Source of the DNA: Fragum whitleyi
Lineage: Eukaryota > Mollusca > Bivalvia > Cardiida > Cardiidae
Assembly: GCA_948146395.1 (NCBI GenBank)
Contig: OX411546.1
Coordinates: 18,989,158 to 19,053,157, forward strand
Length of the DNA stretch: 64,000 nucleotides
Reading direction: 5' to 3'
Shown piece by piece: positions 11,049 through 24,200 of this stretch. Made by a program: the position numbers and the translations under genes. Position 1 is the first letter of the stretch, and each line of letters starts with the position of its first letter. The notes below the pieces were generated by a model. That model saw only the letters and a list, made by a program, of their open reading frames with translations. It searched no databases and had not been told where the DNA came from.

Positions 11049-12257
11049 AATACCAAAATATTAACAGTCATTATGATGAAAGTGAATTTTTATGTAGTAA
11101 ACGGACCCCCACCCTGCAGACCTGTGGGAATTTAGATATAAAGAAAGAAAATACAGTGTTCTGGTTCATATAAAATGCTTATCATTGTAATAACGCCATT
11201 GGGGAAAACAGTAGCGTGAAATGATTTTTATGTGTAGTGCAAACATGTGGTTAATTTCAATTCATATGAGACACTTATAAAAAAGAGATCTGTTTCTGCA
11301 TAGAAATGTAACGGCGTTTCTTTGACAACCACATTCATAACAACAACAATTACAGAATAGGACCAACTATGTATTATCAGCATAACAATATTTTGCATTA
11401 TAAACACAACTAGTATCATTCAACTATAATCTTATTGATCAAGAGATGCTTGGTTATATCCCCGACCATGGTAAATAACTTCTCCGACATTGTCACACCA
11501 ATTTCGTATTTTTTTTATTGTGTGTGTGGGGGGGGGGGTGAGGGGGGGGGGGGTGTAATGAGCAACTACCAGACGATCGGAAAGGGTCTAGTAAATGTTC
11601 AAATCATTCGAACGTTGTTTTCATTGTTCATTTCCCTAACTTTTTTATACAAAAAAAAACCGCCTACGGATGCCGACGCTCGACAGTAGGTGCTGGATAA
11701 TACAAAAATAAATAAATAAATAAATAAAGTCGAAAATGAGGCATTACTCTTCAAAAAAAAGGTTTAATAGTCATTCCTCTGATAGTCTGGATTGCTCTTG
11801 TGACGCGACCGTATAACAATTGAGATATGACAAAGATTGTCAAACCAACGCCAACAAAAACGCCAACGGAAACGAGGTGATGACACTACCTCGGGTTTTC
11901 TCCAGAAACAACCGAGCTAAAAACGAACCGAAGAACTCGCTGTGCCCCCCTTTTCCTCCCCCCCCCCCCCCCCCAAAAAAAAAATAAAAAATAAAAATAC
12001 ATGACGGCGACTGCGTCGAAATATTTACCATAATACGAAGCTTATCCGCCCTTCTCACTTCTACATTTTAGTTGATTTAAGTGAACGCCGATTGAAAGCA
12101 ATTCTCAATAAAAGCAATGTGTATTGTGAAAATTGCCAAGTTCTCAAGAAGTATATATTGCTTCTTGATTTCAATCTCCCAGAATATAAACTCATATAAT
12201 ACCTGCTTCATTCCTCTATAATAAAAATCAAATGCAAGTACCAAATCAAAAGAAATT
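11049..12257. other. Low-complexity-rich sequence; no gene seen
   Basis: Contains G-rich tracts at about 11,526-11,553 (TGTGTGGG..GGGTGAGGG..), (AAAT)n at 11,702-11,727, and a poly-C/poly-A junction at about 11,957-11,984. The open frames crossing these tracts are artefacts of low complexity. Confidence 0.5.
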
Positions 12258-12320
12258 GAGCGACCAAAACCTCTTAACTCCAGCTTGAAAAAGCTGGAGT
12301 TACGAGCTTTTGGTCGGTCA
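12258..12320. repeat. Short hairpin
   Basis: Arms GAGCGACCAAAACCTC..TTAACTCCAGCTT and AAGCTGGAGTTACGAGC..TTTTGGTCGGTC pair around a 2-4 nt loop. Confidence 0.6.
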
Positions 12321-12656
12321 CCAACGATAAGAAAGTATTAAATTCCAACATTTCTGGGCGTAAATACCTTAGTATTGCATGAACCCGGGGGCTTTGAAGA
12401 GTCTGGTATTTCAATCCGAGAAGTTTTTCTAAGTACGTAACTTGAAAGTAAACGCCATACCCGTCAAGGTTTTTGCCAAGATGCGTGGTTTGATATCTTT
12501 ATAACATATCAAGGTTAATTAATCGACTCAAAATCTCTGCGGGTGAAAAAAGTGATGTTACGCAACGCACGTGAGCTCTAAACAGATGATAGGATGTTAT
12601 ATGAAACTAGGAATTTTCGTATAATTCAGTAATACTGCGATCCTCTAACAGTTCTT

Positions 12657-13070
12657 AGCGTTAAAAATATCGTGAAATTGATATTTACTCCGATCAAACC
12701 ATTCTAAATCATTATTGGGCGCTCGATTTATTCATTCCAACAACTCACTCAAAGCACTCAAAAACGATTCGAAATCATTTTAAACGTTATGAAATCGTTG
12801 AAAACGATCAAGAACGCCATTAAATTGTATCAAATTATTCTACGATGTTTTGGCTGGGGTTCACTTTGCGCGTCAGATTTGTCCGCGATGGCACACAAAC
12901 AACATCAAAAAACGCCGTAGGTTTTATTAAATGTAGGTAATAAAATATCGATAATTTCGTCCAAAATTATTGATATTGTATTACCTCCCTTCAATTTCAT
13001 TCAAAGCTCGCTTCCCTCACTCATACTTTTTCATTCATAAAACATTCCAAAATCAATTACGTTGACCGAC
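12657..13070 (+). mobile_element. Diverged MITE of the 'CAGTTAA-AACATCG' family
   Basis: Left end GCGTTAAAAATATCGTGAAA; the phrases CATTCCAACAACTCACTCAAAGCACTC and CATTCCAAAATCAATTACG match other copies. The internal hairpin is GGTAATAAAATATCGATAAT / ATTATTGATATTGTATTACC. Confidence 0.65.
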
Positions 13071-13079
13071 ACGGAATTA

Positions 13080-14495
13080 TTTTTTGTTACTGCATATCGC
13101 CTTCCTACTAATAAAAGCTCCTTAAGTGTCATATGACCTTCAAGCAAATGTACAATTAATGAAAATGGCATTTCAACGGCCTCTTTAGTCATGGCGAAAT
13201 TCCCTGCTTCTTGTGACCTAGACTTGGCTCTACCGACCAGAGACCCGTTTTACTAAACATCTTACGATTATTTTTCCGCAAGTCAAAAATTAAAGTTTCT
13301 TCTACAGTAGTAACTAAATATGGAATTTTGTTATGCATCATCTCATTGGAATCGTCCTCTCAAGATGATTCAAATGAGATATTGCAAGACAGCTAACGTT
13401 GAATGAAAATACCAGGTCCGATTTGTGATTTTGACGTACGATTAATTTTTTCGTAAGAAGTTAAATTAGTAAATCGTACCCCTGGTCTCTATTTAGAGCA
13501 CAATTACTCGTATTTCCCATAATTCTTGGTTTATTATTATTTCGCCCGTTAAGAAATTGAATGATTTGTCATAAATCAATCCAACTTAGATGGAACGATT
13601 AGGTGAAATTTCAAGAAAACAGGAACGAATGTATTTTTAGAGATATATTGCTTTGTGATAGATAAGATGGCACCACATCAAACCATTGTATTTATCGAGG
13701 GATCGAAAAGTCGCCTCTCGCCTGATAAGTCTTATCAAAATAGTTTATTTCTCCAGATGTATCTTACAGGTACGTATACTAAGGCGAAAAAGAAACGCCA
13801 GGTAACCCATAATAGTTGTTTTAAGGATAAATTGTATTATTGGATTATTGCATTCATTTTTGTATGAAATGTCATCTGATTATGTGAAAAAAATGCCCCC
13901 TTTTAACGATGATCCGTCTTGTTTTGTGAAACACGGCCGCACATATCAGTATCTTGTGTGTCCTCCATGCGCAGCTGTGGCAGCCCTGATTCGTCGTTGT
14001 TGCGTATCTTATGTATCCCGGCGTTTCTTTTTCGTCCTAGTATATATTTCAACAACTGTGTATTTTACAATAAAGATGAATCTAATTGAAACAATAAGCT
14101 TAAACGGTTATGAAATTCAAATATCTTTCATTCGTGGAAGCGCCTACTATCTTTTTCAACTTTAATGGAGAAATAAATGCACATACTGATAAGGGACCTA
14201 TTACGATTATTTTTGCGGAAGTCAAATATTAAAGTGAATCCCGATAGATTCAATAAGCTTACAGCTTTTATTTAATGAAAGAGATTGGTGATCGAGCGAA
14301 AATAGGCAGAGTGATAGATTTTAAATGCTAGGGCATAATTCGTGTAGGGCTAGGGTAAAGGTCGAGGGGATCGAGCGGCAATTGGGATGTTGGTCGTGCT
14401 GCGATCATTGAAGAATCCCGAATGCTCATTAAAACGTCGGAAATTACTAGATATCAAAAATAATTCTTGTATGAATGCCCATCGTAGGAGCTTCG
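13080..14495. other. Unannotated sequence with a short hairpin
   Basis: A hairpin lies at about 13,335-13,380 (ATCTCATTGGAATCGTCCT..AAGATGATTCAAATGAGAT), similar in design to the one at 37,613-37,685. Frames at 13,655-13,867 and 13,848-14,165 have no recognisable domain. Confidence 0.4.
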
Positions 14496-14499
14496 TTCA

Positions 14500-14637
14500 T
14501 CTTAAACAAAATTAGCGATATTGAATTACCTCTCTTTAATTTAACTCAAAACGCGCTCCACACACTAATTCAATTTCATTCCAAAATCATACCTATATCA
14601 TTCACTTTGTCAATTTCACGATGACGTTAAATGTTTC
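14500..14637 (+). mobile_element. Right half of a 'CAGTTAA-AACATCG' MITE
   Basis: Contains the right arm of the internal hairpin (AACAAAATTAGCGATATTGA), TTACCTCTCTTTAATTTAACTC, and the right end GTCAATTTCACGATGACGTTAA. Confidence 0.6.
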
Positions 14638-14928
14638 ACGACAACGCAACCAAGGAAGCTAAAGGAATATAAACTTAAACCAATTTCTAATCGGTCACTC
14701 AAATAACGCTCGAAAAGTATTGCTTAATCATGTTAAAGATTCAAGTGTAAGTTGAGTTCTGATAGCCCGTTCAATAGTAGATAGAGAAATCAAAATTCAT
14801 AATAAAAATCTCTTGGTAAAGCACTTTAACCTGCATGAGAACATGGGTTGCCCCAATTTCAAAGATAACGTTGGTGAGTGGGGTAAATTCAAATAACTCG
14901 CCTCATTGACGAAAATAAACGTCTTAAA

Positions 14929-15164
14929 TGAGCCAGTGCATGACATTTCCAACAATTTGAAATGTGTCCAAGTTCAGACCCTGGCCAGCCTGTGCATCTG
15001 CACAGTCTGACCAGAGTCTTCGCTTTGCAGTTTACTGATAGATCAAGTCTAAATGTGTATTTAGACAACCATCCAATAGTTCTGTTGAACTGTGGATCTG
15101 TCATGTCTGCTCAATGTTTGAACCTCACGCATTCGAATTGTTGGAAATGTCATGCTCAGGCTCA
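14929..15164. mobile_element. TGAGCCTGTGCG MITE, copy 2
   Basis: Ends TGAGCCAGTGCATGACATTT and AAATGTCATGCTCAGGCTCA, with the shared palindromic interior CCTGTGCATCTGCACAG. The overlapping frames on both strands reflect the MITE and not genes. Confidence 0.85.
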
Positions 15165-16302
15165 AATAATGTTTTCTTTACTTATATCCAGTCTGCTTCT
15201 TTAAAATGATTTTTCAACAACATAACGGTATTTCCTCGACTGAAAATTTGAAGATATCCTGCATTTAGCTAGTTCTGTGACTTTTTCAAAGTAAGGTTAG
15301 TGTCTTCTTTTTTCTGCCGCAATCATTCCATCGGACATTTGTATTTCACAAATATTTTACCAAAATCATTGAGATTGATTTCTTTGAGTATGAAAGTAAT
15401 GTTCTATCCAATTCTTTTCCAATGTGTTTTCAGTTTAAGAACAAGATATTTTGACCTAACAGTCTCAAGATCTGTCTTCGAAAACAACCCAAAAATTCGT
15501 TTTCCAAATTGTTCCTCGCGAATGTAAGGAGCAACTTTATGTAAGAATATTTGGTTTATGTAGACAATTCTAATTCGTAAGCTACGGAGAGCAGTGACAA
15601 CCCATGGCCTACAAATTTTAAGGTATTTCTAGTTTCAAAATCTGCACCTTTTAATATTTCGGGTCTTTTCTTTTTGAGACATACTTTTTATTCAAGGCAA
15701 CCCTTGCTTTAAAGAAGGTAAGAGTATTTATAAATAAGCGTGCGTTTAATAGTATTTAAACGCCTTGCATGGTACATTTTCCATGGCCATGAATTATAAG
15801 ACCCAATCGTCATGATCGTTGTGTTTTGGTTCCGCCTAGTTTCCTCCATGTGGTTAATTTGTACTTGTAATGGCCCCAGGTTAATGAGGTCTAACTATAT
15901 AAACAGCGAAGTATCTGGAATTTGAACTTTGTTACATTAAATATCTCACCTGTTATAAACTCTTTATCCCCTTTCTTTTTTTTTTGTTCGAGTTTCCAAA
16001 AGGCGCGGGAGGATTCCTTTATTCATTTACCAGCCCTGCTTTGCATTCACTCTATTGATGAAGTTTTGCCCCATTTGGTATTGTTTCTCTAACTTGAAGA
16101 GCAGACGAATTATTTTTCACTACAAGCGTCAAATGACTCGTTATTGGTTACTTTTTTCTTTTACATCTTTTAAAAATGCGAAGTTTCTTTTGTGGTTCAG
16201 TCTAGAAAAGGAAATCGGGGTTATTATATCAAAATGGTAGAATGATCATTCTGGTAATTTCACTTGTTTGGCATTGAAATAAAACAGTAATGGTTGAGAA
16301 TG
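15165..16302. other. Unannotated sequence
   Basis: Nothing recognisable. The receptor's missing first exon could lie here or further left, but no convincing signal-peptide exon with a phase-1 donor was found by eye. Confidence 0.35.
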
Positions 16303-18020
16303 TGATATACATACATAATCTTTATTTGGCATTAAATAGTTTTACAACATATTCATAGCCTTAACATAAACATTGAACATGAAATAACACACATTGTAAA
16401 GGGAGTGTGACGTTTTACGAGAAGTGGCTCGTCATTATGGGGTTGTTTCTCAAAGACGCGGACAGATTTTTGAAACGTTCGTGTATTTTCGAATCAACCC
16501 CGGTAAATGATTAGTTCAAGTTGATTTGATTAAGAAATATCGGATAGATGGAATGCTTGAAGAAGCTTTTTGTGCAAAATGGGTGAAAATTTATTAAACA
16601 ATTTCTTCTGGTAACTATAGGATAGGTTCGTTGATCCATTGAAAATTCATTATACATTCTTAACACATGGTAACAGGTAACTATTGAGTTGTTCCAGTAT
16701 ATTCATGAATTGTTACGTTCTTTTAGAGCATAAAATATAAATTTTGAAAGATTGAAAAGTACTTTTGTGTTTTTACACGATATAAGTAATTCAAATTTAT
16801 TTAATGTCGGCCAGTGGCAAAAGTAAGGTTTCATGAATTTTTGTCTAAGATTGTAAAAGCGAGGACATGTCATTAAGAAATGGTACTCATTCTCTACAAG
16901 ACCCGTACTACATTGTTTACAAATGCGATTTTCTCTTCGGGTCCCTTCTTGTCTTCCTTTCTCGATTTCTAGGTCATGTGACGATAATCTGAATTTTGTT
17001 AATGCAACTCGAAATTTGTTTATTTTTATTTTCTTAAGGTAATCTTCAAGTTCGAAATCATGTTTAAGTATACAATACATTTCTAATCTGTTTGAGTTAT
17101 TAATATTTGAGTACCAATTTTGTTTATAGTTATCTAAAATTCTAGTTTTAATCACCTCGATGTTGATACTAAGCGTATTTTGATAAACCCAAATATAGCC
17201 CAATCCTAGTTCATTCAATGTCTGTTTTACGTAGTAGGCCCAGTTGTTTCCGCTATAGGAAAGATTGCGATCGGCGTCTTGTTTAAGTTTGTCATATATT
17301 ATTTTCAAAATATTTGTATTATTAAGTCTTATCAATTTAAGCCAATACTTGAATATAATAATTTTTCTTTGTATTTTCATTGGATATCTGACTGTTTCAC
17401 TATAAAGTGCGTCTAAGTTAGTAGATTTTTTAACACATAGAATTTTTCTTAAAAATTTGTTATGTATAATTTCTAAGTCGTTGCACTCCGAGGTTCCGGT
17501 CACTTCGGCCCCATAATTTAATATAGACCCAACGAGGCTATCGAATAATTGACATTGTTCAAATATGTTCATTTCCAACTGGTTGAAAAGAATGAATAGA
17601 TTGTGTAGTGCAAATGATGCATGTTGAGCAAGTCTCTTCTGTGTTCGATTTATCCTACCATTTTTATAGAAGTAAATGCCTAAGTATTTAAAATATGCAA
17701 CCAATTCTAGAATATTATTGTTTAGGTTAAAATTATGCTTGGTATGGCGTCCTGATTCAAAAATCATTATTTTTGTTTTGTTGGTATTGATTTTTAAACC
17801 CCATGTATCGCAATAGTTACTTAAATCATTTAAAAGCGATTGTAAAGCGGTTGGCGTATGTGCGAATAATACCGCGTCATCGGCAAATAGTATAATAAAT
17901 AATTTGATTTCTTCTACTGTGAATAAACCATCTATATTTTGATTGAAACATTCTAAAATATCATTGACGTAGAATAAAAAGAGAATATATAGATATAATA
18001 TATATAGAGATATAATCATT
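16303..18020 (-). mobile_element. 5'-truncated non-LTR retrotransposon
   Basis: On the minus strand the element begins abruptly inside the reverse-transcriptase palm near 18,000, as expected when target-primed reverse transcription stops early. It ends near 16,303 after a 3' UTR containing AATAAA and a short TATG-rich tail (minus-strand ATTATGTATGTATATCA). It sits antisense in the receptor gene, about 120 bp upstream of the first recognised exon. The coding part is described separately. Confidence 0.75.
16703..17995 (-). CDS. Non-LTR retrotransposon ORF2 C-terminal part (reverse transcriptase palm/thumb and zinc knuckle)
   Basis: About 430 codons are open without a stop. Near the N-terminal side the protein carries YVNDIL followed by the reverse-transcriptase catalytic box FADDAVLFA; the two aspartates bind the metal ions. 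Next comes WGLKINTNKTKIM (RT block 6), then LGIYF, which aligns with block 7 'YLGI'. The C-terminal part contains CKQC..ENEYHFLMTC, a CCHC-type zinc knuckle found at the C-terminus of many non-LTR ORF2 proteins. The apurinic endonuclease domain and the first RT blocks are missing, so this copy cannot transpose by itself. The first dozen residues of the longest frame (from 18,019) probably derive from flanking sequence. The lack of stops suggests a fairly recent insertion. A related fragment is at 38,318-38,532. The clade cannot be assigned by eye. Confidence 0.85.
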   Translation of the reverse strand, partial: YLYILFLFYVNDILECFNQNIDGLFTVEEIKLFIILFADDAVLFAHTPTALQSLLNDLSNYCDTWGLKINTNKTKIMIFESGRHTKHNFNLNNNILELVAYFKYLGIYFYKNGRINRTQKRLAQHASFALHNLFILFNQLEMNIFEQCQLFDSLVGSILNYGAEVTGTSECNDLEIIHNKFLRKILCVKKSTNLDALYSETVRYPMKIQRKIIIFKYWLKLIRLNNTNILKIIYDKLKQDADRNLSYSGNNWAYYVKQTLNELGLGYIWVYQNTLSINIEVIKTRILDNYKQNWYSNINNSNRLEMYCILKHDFELEDYLKKIKINKFRVALTKFRLSSHDLEIEKGRQEGTRRENRICKQCSTGLVENEYHFLMTCPRFYNLRQKFMKPYFCHWPTLNKFELLISCKNTKVLFNLSKFIFYALKERNNS

Positions 18021-18138
18021 AAATACAGCCCCCCCTCTCCCCTAGAAATCTCTACATTTTATAGAAAACACATGAAAAATATACGAATCGTCATAAACTG
18101 GATCATTCGTTAATGAATTAAGTAATATATCGTTTCAG

Positions 18139-18284
18139 GCGGCTGTGATTCCAACATTAACGCACAGACAAAGCTTGTGAAGAAACTATTCGACGGTTAT
18201 GACAAACGAGTTATACCCCAGATAAACGAAAGCACACCGGTCGGGTTATCAGTGGGAATAGATCTGCTCAACCTAGTCGATCTG
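18139..18284 (+). CDS. Receptor exon 2: N-terminal helix and first beta strands
   Basis: Acceptor CGTTTCAG, donor GTGAGG; 146 bp. It starts with the last two bases of a split codon and ends in phase 0. It encodes [18 protein letters not shown] and later [15 protein letters not shown], the region that in nAChRs forms the N-terminal helix and strand b1. Confidence 0.92.
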
Positions 18285-21200
18285 GTGAGGGGACTTTAAC
18301 ATCAAGATATTTCCATCAAATTCTACAGTTAACAACATTGTAAATTTGACGAGATGAATGATTTTGGATTGAAATTGGATGGGCGTGTGGAGCGAGTGAA
18401 ATTAACGTGAGGTAATCAAATATCGCTAAATTTGTTCAAGGTGAACAAAATTAGCGATTTTATTTACCTTCCCTTTAATAAAATATGCGTGTTTTTTTGT
18501 GCGTGTTTTCGTGGACCAAATCAAACACTTTCAAATCCACACCAGCTAATAAAATCATAGTGTATTACGATCGACTTGAATAAAATATAGTTCGTCTTGA
18601 ATGATTTCGAAATGTTTACCAATGATTTCGGAGCGTTTTGGGTCGATTTGAGTGTGTGTTTGGAATGAATGAATGGAACAATGAATGCATGATTTAGAAT
18701 GATTTTGATTGGAATGAGTTTCGATGTTTTTTAACTGTAGTACACATAATACAAGTGTTTAATGAAAGTGTGCTAGGCATCTAAGTTTATAAAATATGCA
18801 GAATTCGAGGCATAACGCACCAGCCGAGCTGTATTTTATGTTTGTAGCACACCTCGGCACGACAGGTTTTTTCGATCGTCGAATAATTGTATTTTGACGA
18901 GCGTCGTTCGTTTTGCGTCGTCTGAAATTTCCTTCACCACATCATATTCTTAATTTATTCACTAATTACAAATACTCACCCAAACCACTCGAACACACAC
19001 AAAAAAATACTAAAAAGATAATATCAACAAGTTCATTCAAAACAGATATAGATAGAATGAATGGCGATTTGACTTATATAATTGAAACTATGAGTGTCTG
19101 ATTGGGTTTTGAAGAAATTTACTATTTATAGAACATGTTTGCATATTTTACAAAAGGGAGGTTATATATATCTCTGATTTTGTTCCGGATTATCTCCCTT
19201 TACTTTCACCCGAAACTCGCTCCTCCTGCTCATTCAAATTTCATTCTAACAACATTCCAAAATCATTCCAAAATCAATTAATTCTAATCAATTTTGCGAT
19301 GTTGTTTGTAAGGGGGGGGGGTCAAATTTTTTGAGTCAAATTTTGTCTTAGCCCGGGAACACCCCCATTTTATATATACTTAATGAAATAAATATTTGTA
19401 CAATTCTTCTTCTTTCAACCCAGAGGATAGACAGGTTGTTAATTAAATGAAGCCCTAACTCCGCCTGAACTTGTTGCAGATGACATTCTCATGTATGATA
19501 TATAGTAAATCAAAAACTTTAAAAACGTTTTCTCAGTACATGTAACTAACGGATGGAATTCAACCAAACAGTACGGGATACATTATTGTTTTATCCTTAA
19601 TCACACTACAAAAATTTTAGCGAGATAAATAACATGCGTCTTTTGAAGACTCATCAAAACATTTTCCAACACTTCTATTGAGCGATTTCAATTAATACTG
19701 ACAGAAATGTTTCTTTATCTATCTTATTTGATTTTTGAAAAAAAAAAAAAAAAAAAAAAAACATTTTAGATAATTGTGTGTTGACAATGTATGATTTTCT
19801 AAAAGAGTTTATAGTGAAATCGATGAAGACTTCTCCGCAACTTTATTATTATTTCTTTATGAATGTTCCTCGATGAAAGTTCAAATAATATTGAAATGGT
19901 TAATCAATTAAGTTAAATGCCTCTTTTTCTTCATAAAAATTCATTTCTCTTATAATCATTATCATGAGATTCAGGTCTGTGGAGCCAATCACACGTTTAA
20001 GCTCCCCTGTTTTTAAAAGGAATATTTTTATTTCATTAACATAAGTTTTTTTATTTCATCTTTTACCTTCTCACTTTGCACAGCACGAGCATGACGAAGT
20101 TATGGAGACTGTATTATACCTCATTTTGATGTGGGATGATAACCGGCTCACCTGGGACCCGTCTCGTAACAATCGGATACACGCTATGCATTTACCGGCC
20201 CGGGATATCTGGAAACCAGACATTTCACTCTATAACAAGTAAACATTAACTGTATTTATGAGTTATTTAAACGATTTTTTCTCAAAGACAGTAAAATTTG
20301 TTATTTATAGAACCAAGGGACTGTCTATATATTATATGAGCCTGTGCGTGAGATTTCCAACAATTCCAAATGTGCGCAAAGCAAAGACTGTGACCAGCCT
20401 GTGCATCCGCACAGTCTGACCAAAGTCTTCACTATGCATTTAGTAGATAGATAAAGTCTCAACGTATCTGTAGACCATCAGGTGACTGTATATTTACAGT
20501 ATGTTGCTGTCAATGCTACTCAATGTTTGCACTTCACAAACATTTCAAATTGTTGGAAATGTCACGCACAGGCTCAAATGAAATGGAAAGTAGGTACTCA
20601 CTTGCCGGCCGGCATTTACGAACCTATTTTTATTATCATGTAAAATGATTGTCAAGGGTTTCGGCTTACTGTTCAATTGATTGATTGATAGAGCGAATGA
20701 AGTTTAACGCCGCTTTCATCATTTTATCAGTTATATCGCGGCGGCTGGAGCACCTAGCAATTGTTTCCTGTTACTTTCTCACCAGTACAACCACCACATC
20801 CTTTCCTAGCCCCCGGCTGCTTCTCACATAGGTCTAGAACGATTATCAAACCCATTGGTGAGAGACAAATAGTCGGCTTACTACTGTTCAAGATCTGATA
20901 TATATTTATATATCAGTTTTAAACAAATGCCGATGAAATATTTAATATGAAACATTGAAAGTATACAGTTATTCAAATAATCAGTTATTACCAAACACAC
21001 AACCATAATTACCATGATTTTTCTTTAAATTTGGTTTTAAAACTTTGATTACGGTAGGGTTACTTTTTTAGCTCACCTGAGCTCAACAAGCTCATGGTTA
21101 GCTTTTATGATCATTGAGTGTCTGTCAACCGTCGTGCGTCGTGCTTTATTTGTCGTGCGTCGTCCGACAGCAACAATTTAAATGTTTACACTCCACAGGC

Positions 21201-24200
21201 CACAAATTTGGTCCAAACTTCATGGAAATTGGTCAGAATGTTTGGCAGTTCACAAGGATGAACACTATTGGGAAAAGGCCCTTAATGAAAGTTTTCTGGT
21301 AAACACTCTCGAGCCCAGAAATATAGTCCAATCTTGAAAAAACAGAGTTTTTGTCAGATAACCAGGATGAACTCTATTAAATAAGAGAAGACATCCATTC
21401 CATATTACGAGGAAAGGGACCTTAATGGCACATTCTTGTTAACACTCCAGACGTCACAAATATGGCCAAATCGCCAAGAAACGAGATCATGATGTTTGTC
21501 AGGTCACAGGGATGAACTATATTGAAATTTATAAGGATCAATGCCATATCACATGAAAAGGGGTCTTTATGCCAAATTCGTTTTTTACACCCTAGATGCC
21601 ACAAATATGACATTATCTTCATTAAACTAGGTCAGAGGGCTAATTACGTCACAAGGATAAACCATTGAGTATGGGAAGGATCCATGCCATGTCATGGGAA
21701 AAGGGGCCTTAATAATAATTTTCTTGTTTATTCTCAAGAGGCCACAAATACGATCTTATCTTCATGAAACTTGGTCAAACGGTTTGGCAGGTCACAATGA
21801 TGAACTCTTTTGAAAATGGGAAGGATCCATGGCATATCACGGGAAAAGGTTAAGTCACAAGTTATAACCCTGGTGAAATAGGAAATAATCAATGTGAAAT
21901 GGTAAAGGAGGCCTCAACAATAATTTTCTTGATAACACTCTGATGATTATGAACATTGCCGACTTTTAATTTGATGCGGGGGGAATCAAGAAGACGAAGG
22001 TGACAGATATAGGACCATCATGGTCCTTTTGTATTGGTTATATAGCAGTAAAAAATTCTAAGGTTTTGATTCAATCTCGAGATCTAACTTTCTAACTTTT
22101 CAAAGTTGCGATACAATACTTTTTAGGGGAAATTCATTATTCGATCTAGATTTGTATTCGTATTCCAGAAATGATTTTCATTTACTACTCTTTTTCCAGT
22201 GCCGAACTTGAACTTGATACCATGGATACTCTAGCGTTAATATTCAACACGGGCGATATTCTATACGGACCCAGGGCACGAATCAAAACTAAATGTGAGA
22301 TAGACTTGACCAAGTTTCCGTACGATCAACAGACGTGTACTATCAAATTTGGCTCGTTCACTTACAGTGGAAGGGAGATTAACATATCTTTGGTATGTCT
22401 TAGAACATCGAGAAATAAACTGTCATTCCAATCAAAACCATTTTAATTCGCTTAATCAGCGCTCCATTCATTTATTCATTCAAAACGCTCACTCAAACCA
22501 TTCAAAAACTCTCAAAAATCACGTAAAATGAAAAGATCAACAACTACATTCAAAATAATAATCGGTAAAAAAATCACGATTTCACTGACATAATTGGATT
22601 TTGTAAGCGTATTATGCTTTCGTGAAGACATAGAAAGCTAGTCATAGAAACTGTATGTATATTTCATTGAAGGGATGTAATAAATATCGCTCATTTTGTT
22701 CATCTTGAACAAAATGAGCGATATTGAATTACCTCCCTTTAATTTTACTCAAAACTCGCTTTAAACACCCATTCAATTTCATTACAAAATCGTTCCAAAA
22801 TTATTCATCTAGTCAATTTCACGATGTTATTAACTGTATGTCTTAGGCAGCCTTTATAGGCCTACACGGTCATAGTATTGATAAAAGAAATGAAACAATA
22901 TCTATGACTCGTCAAGAAACAGTTGTAACTGCCTATATATTTATAGGCAGTTACAACTGTTTTGGACCGGGCTATCGATATAATGATCAATTTTAATGCC
23001 TTTCTTTCACGGACAATGATATCCAAACTACGGGATTCATAATAAGCCAAACCATGTTTGGGCAATTTCGAAGAATTTGAATGAGACAATATAATACATC
23101 AAATATTTCCACCGTCTATGGATCTTTAAAAAAGAGCCAATATATTACACTTAAAAACATCATAAAATTGACACTCATTTCGATCAAAATAGAATTCTAA
23201 ATCAATCACTCAGCGCTCCATTCATTTATTCCAAATACTCATTCAAACCATTCAAAAACGCTCCAAAATCACTTAAAAGATGACATCGAAAACTACATTC
23301 GAAATAAAAAAATCGGTAAATAGCATTCACGATTTCGCCGACATAATTGTATTTTGTAAGCTAATGATAGGTTCGTTAAGGCATAGAACGCTATTCATAG
23401 AACTGGGGTGCATAATTGGTTAAAGGAGATAATAAATATAGCTTATATTGTTAATCTTGAACAAAATGAGCTATATTCGATTTCCTCCCTTAAAGCCTAC
23501 TCAAAACTCGTTCCTTCACACTCCTTCACTTTCATTCCAAAACCATCTTGTCAAATTCACGATATTGTTAATTGTCTCAATGTTTTTAAAAAGATGTAGG
23601 ATAAAAAAATTGATTGTTCTTCAAAGTCAACCATTCGCGATCGATAACATTGTCATTCTTCGGGATTTGCAATATAATTTATCTGTATAGGCGACACTAT
23701 AGATCGATTTAATAATCCCGAATCAATTTATTGATCAGCTGTCATTACCACCCAAATACAATAAAAATATTAAATAAATGAATAAATAAATAAAAACCCC
23801 GACAATTGAATCAAAATAATGAGTTAAAAAACTTTTTAAAACAGAAGACACCTTTCTTAAGTTATTCGGCGAAACGTTTAATATATCGTCACCTTAGAAT
23901 AGAAAGGTTCTATGTAACATTTTCATAGTTTTGAGAAAATCGCGTTTAAAGGTTCAAAGCTCTGGCATAAATCAGGAAATCTGTCCACAATAACAACATA
24001 TACATTGATTATGTATCTAAATATAATCTTTTATTTTGTATATATTTTGAATGTTTATGATCAATACTTTGATCAATATGATCGATTTTGTACATAGGCC
24101 CTTTCACCTCCAACTAAATTTATAGAGACGAGGGTGTAATGGTATGAATAGAAAGGTTCCATGTGTCATATAGAGCCTTTATATTAGAAATCACTTTGGT

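Noticed and set aside
16000..18138. Signal-peptide exon of the receptor just upstream of 18,139
   Set aside because: No hydrophobic start exon with a phase-1 donor was convincing; most of this stretch is an antisense retrotransposon.
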